Assembly (NCBI GenBank): GCA_021785095.1
Contig: JAJYGM010000563.1
Coordinates: 1-18,966 of the forward strand
Direction: 5' to 3'
From: Actinomycetes bacterium
GTDB taxonomy: Bacteria; Actinomycetota; Acidimicrobiia; Acidimicrobiales; Bog-793
Length of the DNA stretch: 18,966 nt
Shown: piece by piece, positions 14,705 to 18,966 of the stretch
How the letters are laid out: each line of letters begins with the position of its first letter
Position numbering within the stretch: the first letter of the stretch is position 1
Notes under the pieces: generated by a model
Database searches by the model: none
What the model was told of the DNA's origin: nothing
Seen by the model: only the letters and a program-made list of their open reading frames with translations
Position numbers and translations under genes: made by a program

Positions 14705-15799
14705 ATGGCGCCAGCGACGACGGGTGGCGCCTCGAGGGCGGCGCGCAAGTCACAGCCGACGGCGCGGGTGGCACAGGGCGACAAGAGAGCGGCGAGCCGT
14801 TCGACCCCGCCGAAGAAGCGGGCGGCGCCGGCGGTGAAGGGGAGCCGAACGGGCGAGGCCCCGAAGAGATCGGCGGCGCGCCCGGCGAGCGCTGTTCGCG
14901 GGGCAACGTCGACCGCTCACAAGGCTGCAGCACGGCACCTCGCCGCGCCGAGGAGGACCAGCTCCCAGTCGTCGGCGAAGGAGGTGGCGCCCTCGGGCTC
15001 CCGACGACGCGCCGGATCGCCGCGCGGTGACGCAGAGACCACGACGACGAAGGCCGCCAGGAGCGCGGCCGCGAAAGCGACGGTGAAGACGGCAGTGACC
15101 TCGACCTCTCCCGCGACGAAGGAGACGAAGAAGAGAGCCTCGGTCGCGAAGGCGGCGAAGTCCCAGCGGCGCGCGGGAGCACCGGCGACGTCGAGGTCGG
15201 CTGCGGCGAAGACCACGGCGCAGGCCAAGGCCGCCCCCGAGCGGAGGGGAACCGGGAGACGGGCACAGGCAAAGGCGGCCCCCTCCGCACAGGCAAAGGC
15301 GGCTCCCTCCGCACAGGCAAAGGCGGCTCCCGAGCGGAAGGCCGCCGCCGAGCAACGGCCGGTGACCGGGCGGGAGAGGAAGCCCACGAGCCGGCGTGCT
15401 CCGTCAGCGCTCGCGGGACCCTACGCAGAGGACGAGAAGTTCCTCACGGAGCAGCGCCAGCTTCTCGAGGGCGAGCGGGCCGTGTACCTGGCCCAGGCCT
15501 CCGACCTGAAGGCGGAGGCGGACTCGCTCGCCCAAGAGCGCGAACCCGGGGACGTGCAGTTCGACGAGGAGTCGGGGGAAGGCGGGACGGTCACCGTCGA
15601 CCGTGAGCGCGACCTCGCCTTGTCTGCGCAGGCGCTGGCCGCCGTGGAGGAGATCGACGCCGCCCTGGAGAAGATCGCGAACGGCACCTACGGCGTGTGC
15701 GAGCGATGCCTGCAGCCGATCCCGAAGCCCCGGCTGAAGGCACTGCCCTACGCGAGGCTCTGCGTCGCATGCAAGAGCGGAGGTCTGTCGCGACGCTGA
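14705..15799 (+). CDS. DksA/TraR-family zinc-finger protein with histone H1-like N-terminal tail
   Basis: This 364-residue protein has two unlike parts. Residues 1 to about 235 are rich in Ala, Lys, Arg, Ser and Thr, with H1-like KAAK and KKR runs and four AQAKAAP(S/E) units. The C-terminal 130 residues match the DksA/TraR (YteA-like) family: EPGDVQFDEESGEGG, an acidic coiled coil, IANGTYGVCERC, and a four-cysteine zinc site (C332, C335, C353, C356; CxxC-X17-CxxC). DksA-type proteins bind RNA polymerase and adjust transcription. A basic tail of this size suggests DNA or nucleoid binding, which is inference. It has its own promoter and a strong ribosome site. A DksA/TraR gene between divIVA and lspA is a familiar actinobacterial arrangement. 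Confidence 0.88.
   Translation: MAPATTGGASRAARKSQPTARVAQGDKRAASRSTPPKKRAAPAVKGSRTGEAPKRSAARPASAVRGATSTAHKAAARHLAAPRRTSSQSSAKEVAPSGSRRRAGSPRGDAETTTTKAARSAAAKATVKTAVTSTSPATKETKKRASVAKAAKSQRRAGAPATSRSAAAKTTAQAKAAPERRGTGRRAQAKAAPSAQAKAAPSAQAKAAPERKAAAEQRPVTGRERKPTSRRAPSALAGPYAEDEKFLTEQRQLLEGERAVYLAQASDLKAEADSLAQEREPGDVQFDEESGEGGTVTVDRERDLALSAQALAAVEEIDAALEKIANGTYGVCERCLQPIPKPRLKALPYARLCVACKSGGLSRR
15263..15334 (+). repeat. 24-bp tandem repeat (AQAKAAPS units) in the DksA-like tail
   Basis: Three 24-bp units begin at 15263, 15287 and 15311, starting GCACAGGCAAAGGCGGC. The last four bases of unit 3 differ. A more diverged fourth copy lies at 15218-15241, separated by RRGTGRR codons. Confidence 0.9.
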
Positions 15800-16317
15800 C
15801 CGGGGGGCGGAACCGTGTCCTCATCGTGACCGGCGCCGTCACGGTCCTGGTGATCGCGGCCGACCAGGCGACGACGTCGTGGGCTCTCGCAGCCCTCCGC
15901 CACCCCGTTCACCTGGTCGGTCCCCTGGGCCTTGCGCTCCAGTACAACTCGGGTACGGCGTTCAGCCTGTTCGCCGGTGCCGGCGACTGGATCGTCCCCG
16001 TCCTCGTGGCGATGGTCGCCGTCGTTGGCTGGCTCGCCTGGCGCGCGCGGCGCCGACTGCTCGCCATCGCCTACGGGCTCGTGCTCGGCGGCGCGCTCGG
16101 CAACCTCGCCGATCGCCTGCTGCGCGGTCACCACGGGGACGTCGTCGACTTCGTGACCCTCAGCCACTGGCCGACCTTCAACGTCGCCGACGCGTGCATC
16201 ACCGTCGGCGTGGCGCTCCTTGCCCTGGGCGTGCTGCTCCCCGCTCGGCACTGCCGAGACGACGGCGAGAGCGACACGTCGCAGCCGGCTCCCCCGCACG
16301 CCGCGCGGCCGAAGTGA
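15769..16317 (+). CDS. lspA: Lipoprotein signal peptidase LspA (signal peptidase II)
   Basis: LspA is a membrane aspartyl protease that cleaves signal peptides from diacylated prolipoproteins. From ATG 15769 it has 182 residues, near the usual 160-180. This start overlaps the preceding gene by 31 bp. A GTG at 15826 would remove the overlap but lacks a well-placed ribosome site. Four hydrophobic segments and all family boxes are present: AADQATTSWA, LQYNSGTAFSLF, GGALGNLADR with catalytic Asp115, VVDFV, and FNVADACITVG with catalytic Asp141. The C-terminal 20 residues are polar and variable. Its stop overlaps the next GTG start as GTGA, so translation is probably coupled. Confidence 0.95.
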   Translation: MQERRSVATLTGGRNRVLIVTGAVTVLVIAADQATTSWALAALRHPVHLVGPLGLALQYNSGTAFSLFAGAGDWIVPVLVAMVAVVGWLAWRARRRLLAIAYGLVLGGALGNLADRLLRGHHGDVVDFVTLSHWPTFNVADACITVGVALLALGVLLPARHCRDDGESDTSQPAPPHAARPK

Positions 16318-17282
16318 CAACAGACCCGTCCGGCTCGTTCGTCGCGACGGTGCCCCAGACGCTCGCGGGGGTGCGCGTCGACCGTGCGGTGTCCATGCTC
16401 ACCGGCTTGTCGAGGTCGGAGTCTGCAGCGCTCGTCGCGGGCGGCCGCGTCCTCGTCGACGGTCGCCCCGTCGTGCAGCGGAGCGCTCCGCTCGCGGCGG
16501 GGAGTCAGCTCGTCGTCGAGCTCCCCGAAGAGGCTGACGTCCTCGAGCCCGATCCGAGCGTGCCCTTCGAGGTGGTGTCCGAGGACGAGGACCTCGTGGT
16601 CGTCGACAAGCCGGCAGGGGTGGTGGTGCACCCGGGGGCAGGGACGCGTGGAGGGACGCTGATCGCCGGTCTCCTCGCCCGGTACCCGGACATCGGTGCC
16701 CTGGCTTCGGTGTCGGACCCGGTCCGTCCCGGCCTGGTCCACCGTCTCGACAAGGGGACGTCCGGGCTGCTCGTGGTCGCGCGTTCGGCGCTCGCGTACC
16801 GGTCGCTCGTCGCCCAGATGAGCGCGCGCACGGCGGGACGACGGTACCTGGCGCTCGTCGCGGGGATCGTGCCCGACGACCGGGGCGTGGTGGACGCGCC
16901 GGTGGGCCGGTCGGCGCGGACGCCGACCAGGATGGCGGTGACGCCCGCAGGCCGCCCCGCGCGGACGCGCTACGTCGTCGTGGAGCGCTACGACCGCCTC
17001 TTCGGCGGCCGAGATCCGGTGGACCGCCCGGCGACGCTCCTCACATGCATTCTCGAGACGGGTCGGACCCACCAGATCAGGGTGCACCTCGCCGCGATCG
17101 GCCATCCGGTGGTCGGGGACGACCGCTACGGGGCGCCGGCGGCGCGCGGGGTAGCGCCGGGACGCCTGTTCCTGCACGCGACGGAGCTCTCGATCGACCA
17201 CCCCGCGTCCGGAGTCCGCACCACCTGGACCCGCGCACTGCCGGCAGACCTCCGCGCGGTGCTCGAAGGCACGACCAGCTGA
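16314..17282 (+). CDS. RluA/RluD-family 23S rRNA pseudouridine synthase
   Basis: An RNA pseudouridine synthase of the RluA family, 322 residues from GTG 16314, which overlaps the lspA stop. An S4 RNA-binding domain occupies about 18-80 (VRVDRAVSMLTGLSRSESAALVAGGRVLVDG). The catalytic domain follows with VVDKPAGVVVHPG and HRLDKGTSGLLVVA, where Asp146 is the predicted nucleophile, then RRYLALV and the late motif GRTHQIRVHLAAIGHPVVGD. RluD modifies 23S rRNA helix 69 in Escherichia coli. This protein is RluD-like by domain layout and by its classic place beside lspA, but exact target uridines cannot be read from sequence. An open frame back to 15879 is an lspA shadow. Confidence 0.93.
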   Translation: MTTDPSGSFVATVPQTLAGVRVDRAVSMLTGLSRSESAALVAGGRVLVDGRPVVQRSAPLAAGSQLVVELPEEADVLEPDPSVPFEVVSEDEDLVVVDKPAGVVVHPGAGTRGGTLIAGLLARYPDIGALASVSDPVRPGLVHRLDKGTSGLLVVARSALAYRSLVAQMSARTAGRRYLALVAGIVPDDRGVVDAPVGRSARTPTRMAVTPAGRPARTRYVVVERYDRLFGGRDPVDRPATLLTCILETGRTHQIRVHLAAIGHPVVGDDRYGAPAARGVAPGRLFLHATELSIDHPASGVRTTWTRALPADLRAVLEGTTS

Positions 17283-17309
17283 CCGGGGCTCGGCGGGGGC
17301 GTGCCCCGG
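17283..17309. terminator. GC-rich hairpin in the convergent gap (possible bidirectional terminator)
   Basis: CCGGGGC (17283-17289) is complementary to GCCCCGG (17303-17309), with a 13-base loop that can form a shorter alternative stem. It fills half of the 53-bp gap between two converging genes. No T-tract is present, as is common in high-GC genomes. Confidence 0.4.
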
Positions 17310-17335
17310 CGACGCTGCCGCGCCCCGCGTGCCCG

Positions 17336-18187
17336 TCAGGCCGCGACTGCCCGCGCTCCGATGACCAGGCCGTCGGCCGACAGGGTCGCCAGCGCCTCCT
17401 CTTCGGCACGCCGCACCCGGCGGACCCCGACGCCGAGCCGCTCGGCGGTCGTCTGCAGCGATGCGGGATCGTCGCCATTGAAGCCGAACCGCAGACACAG
17501 CACGTCGCGTTGAAGGTCGGGCAGGCGACCCACTGCCGCGCGGATCCGCTCGAACACGAGCTCGCGGTCGACCTCTTCGGTCCAGTCGTCGCCGTCCGGC
17601 GCGACGAGCTCGCCGAGCGACGTGGACGAGTCCATGGCTGCGGGCTGGTCGAGGCTGGCCGTCACCCTGGCGACGTCCTCGAGGTGTCGCCGCTCTTCGA
17701 TCGTCATGCCCGTCACCTCGGCCAGTTCCTCGTCGGTCGGCTGGCGTCCGAGCTGGCCCGCGAGCTCCGCGGCGATCGCGTCGAGCCTTTGGAGCCGCTC
17801 ACCGACTTCGAGGGGGATGCGGATCGTGCGGCCGTGCTGCTGGACGGCGCGCTGCAGCGCCTGCCGGATCCACCACGTCGCGTACGTCGAGAACCGGAAG
17901 CCGCGCTCCCAATCGAACTTCTCGACCGCTCGGAGCAGCCCGAAGGTTCCTTCCTGCACGAGGTCGGCGAGGTCCACGCCGCGGTCCTGGTACCGGCGGG
18001 CCCAATGCACGACGAGGCGGAGGTTCGCGGCCACCATCTGCTTGCGTGCACTCTCGTCGCCGGCCGCGACCCGCTTCGCCAACGCGATCTGCTGATCGTG
18101 ATCGGGCATCGGGTACTGGTCGAGGTCGCGGAGTAGCAGGCCGAGGCTGTCGGCCGTGGCTGCGCTGCTCTTGGTGAAGGTGCTCAT
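17336..18187 (-). CDS. RNA polymerase sigma factor, sigma-70 family group 2-like
   Basis: A sigma-70 family factor on the minus strand, 283 residues from ATG 18187. An in-frame GTG at 18229 would give 297; neither start has a good ribosome site. It lacks region 1.1. Region 1.2 begins near residue 15 ([13 protein letters not shown]). Region 2 includes [32 protein letters not shown] and [14 protein letters not shown]. Region 3 includes [14 protein letters not shown], and region 4 includes [12 protein letters not shown] followed by [18 protein letters not shown]. Region 4.2 departs from the common RERIRQIE pattern. The strong region 2.4 suggests recognition of ordinary -10 elements. It converges on the rluD-like gene and is probably independent of the dcw operon. 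The exact group cannot be settled here. Confidence 0.88.
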   Translation of the reverse strand: MSTFTKSSAATADSLGLLLRDLDQYPMPDHDQQIALAKRVAAGDESARKQMVAANLRLVVHWARRYQDRGVDLADLVQEGTFGLLRAVEKFDWERGFRFSTYATWWIRQALQRAVQQHGRTIRIPLEVGERLQRLDAIAAELAGQLGRQPTDEELAEVTGMTIEERRHLEDVARVTASLDQPAAMDSSTSLGELVAPDGDDWTEEVDRELVFERIRAAVGRLPDLQRDVLCLRFGFNGDDPASLQTTAERLGVGVRRVRRAEEEALATLSADGLVIGARAVAA

Positions 18188-18528
18188 GATCGGGTGCGTC
18201 GTCGCTCTCTTGTCGCTCGTCGTGGTCACAGGGGTCGGCTTCGTCTCCGCCCCGAGGCGGCGGGTGGGGCTCGACTGGCTCCACAGAACAGCCCTACCCG
18301 TTCAGACGGGTACAACGCCCATGCCCTCGGTGTCATTCCGTGCCCGAAAGGCCGGTGCGAAACCCGCAGCGACCCGCCCGTGCCCGAACGGATCGTGCCC
18401 GGAGCACCGTGGAGAACCCGGCGTCCCCGCCCCTTCGTGGGACCGCAGGCGCTCGGCCGAGCCCGCCGCCGCCTCCCGTGGACGCCTGGCGGTTTGCAGG
18501 CGGCCTCCGAGAATGGTGACGTTCAGGT
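18188..18528. other. Divergent intergenic region with inverted and direct repeats
   Basis: This roughly 340-bp gap separates the leftward sigma gene from the rightward phosphatase gene. I see no supported gene, tRNA or clear promoter in it. It holds an 18-bp hairpin-forming palindrome (18295-18312) and CGTGCCCG copies at 18339, 18379 and 18394. The part to 18229 may be coding if the sigma gene starts at its upstream GTG. Confidence 0.5.
18295..18312. promoter_or_regulatory. Perfect inverted repeat, possible operator
   Basis: TACCCGT (18295-18301) and ACGGGTA (18306-18312) are exact reverse complements around TCAG. It lies about 108 bp upstream of the sigma ATG on the minus strand. It could be an operator or a small stem-loop; nothing in the sequence decides which. 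Confidence 0.4.
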
Positions 18529-18966
18529 GTGGACGTCTGGCTGGTCCGGCACGGCGAGACCGAGTGGAGCGCGACGGGCCGCCACACGGGACGCACGGAC
18601 GTGCCGTTGCTGCCGAGAGGAATGGCCGAGGCGAGAGCCGCCGGCCGATGGCTCTCCCGGGTGGTCCCGGACCCGGCGCTCGTGCTCACGAGCCCGCTGT
18701 CACGTGCAGCGGAGACCTGCCGGCTGGCAGGCTTCGGGGACCGCGCAGATGTCTGCGCGGACCTCGTCGAGTGGGACTACGGGGAGTACGAGGGCGAGAC
18801 GACCGAGCGGATCCGGGCGGGGCGGCCCGGCTGGACGCTGTGGGCGGACGGCGTACCCGGCGGCGAGTCGGCAGCCGACGTCGGGCGCCGAGCAGATCGT
18901 GTGATCGGGCGGGCACGGGGTGCCGGCGGCGACGTGGTCCTCTTCTCGCACGGCCATTTCCTCCGC
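18529..18966 (+). CDS. Histidine phosphatase superfamily protein (phosphoglycerate mutase-like), 3' end outside window
   Basis: The frame from GTG 18529 runs 146 codons to the right edge without a stop. A stop at 18517-18519 in the same frame leaves this GTG as the first usual start codon. The product begins VDVWLVRHGETEW, the RHG motif with catalytic His8. It continues with GRTDVPLLPRGMAEARAAG, SPLSRAAETC, VEWDYGEYEGETTERIR, PGGESAADVGRRADRVI and FSHGHFLR, which carries the second conserved histidine. These features place it in the histidine phosphatase superfamily, closest in pattern to small broad-specificity phosphatases. The substrate is unknown, and I see no strong ribosome site. It is truncated only by the window edge. 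Confidence 0.88.
   Translation, partial: MDVWLVRHGETEWSATGRHTGRTDVPLLPRGMAEARAAGRWLSRVVPDPALVLTSPLSRAAETCRLAGFGDRADVCADLVEWDYGEYEGETTERIRAGRPGWTLWADGVPGGESAADVGRRADRVIGRARGAGGDVVLFSHGHFLR

Noticed and set aside
13539..15320. 593-codon open frame on the minus strand opposite divIVA and the DksA-like gene
   Set aside because: It is antisense to two genes with clear family motifs, is composed of low-complexity Ser/Pro/Arg/Leu runs, and is explained by GC-rich codon structure.
18194..18904. 236-codon plus-strand open frame across the intergenic region into the phosphatase gene
   Set aside because: It is out of frame with the clear RHG-motif phosphatase and has Arg/Ser-rich shadow composition.

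Overview
The window is very GC-rich DNA with almost no spacing between genes. It holds the core of a bacterial division and cell wall (dcw) cluster and reads as a high-GC actinobacterium. The sepF-yggT-divIVA run after ftsZ, the divIVA-DksA/TraR-lspA-rluD order, the Arg/Pro-rich cytoplasmic tails on FtsI and FtsQ, and the GTG starts all fit Actinomycetota. An Acidimicrobiia-like lineage is my best guess, but this is inference and I could run no phylogeny.

Layout: 1-1955 ftsI, cut by the left edge; 2029-3486 murE; 3489-4526 mraY; 4609-5886 ftsW; 5883-7022 murG; 7012-8424 murC; 8421-9527 murB; 9524-10435 ftsQ. From ftsW to ftsQ every junction overlaps, mostly as ATGA, so this stretch is probably one translationally coupled transcript. 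A 286-bp gap with a good sigma-70-type promoter precedes ftsZ (10722-11819). Then come a YggS/PLPHP gene (11834-12589), sepF (12651-13214), yggT (13232-13498), divIVA (13554-14567), a DksA/TraR zinc-finger protein with a histone H1-like tail (14705-15799), lspA (15769-16317) and an RluD-type pseudouridine synthase (16314-17282). A convergent group 2-like sigma factor lies on the minus strand (17336-18187). A roughly 340-bp divergent gap with an inverted repeat and direct repeats separates it from a histidine phosphatase cut by the right edge (18529-18966).

The genes work together. MurB, MurC and MurE build the UDP-MurNAc-peptide; the MurE signature predicts meso-diaminopimelate. MraY and MurG make lipid I and lipid II. 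FtsW polymerises and FtsI crosslinks septal peptidoglycan. FtsQ, FtsZ and SepF form the divisome and its membrane tether, and DivIVA marks poles or septa. murF and murD are absent from the positions they usually hold, with no room for remnants.

The most notable features are the repeated in-frame tandem repeats in disordered parts of consecutive divisome genes (ftsI 15 bp, ftsW 18 bp x7, ftsQ 21 bp x2, sepF 9 bp x3, divIVA 33 bp x2, dksA-like 24 bp x3), the H1-like tail on the DksA/TraR protein, a MurG with several substituted signature residues, and a probable leaderless divIVA promoter. I did not find a convincing undescribed multi-gene system; the window is mainly a well-known cluster with local oddities.
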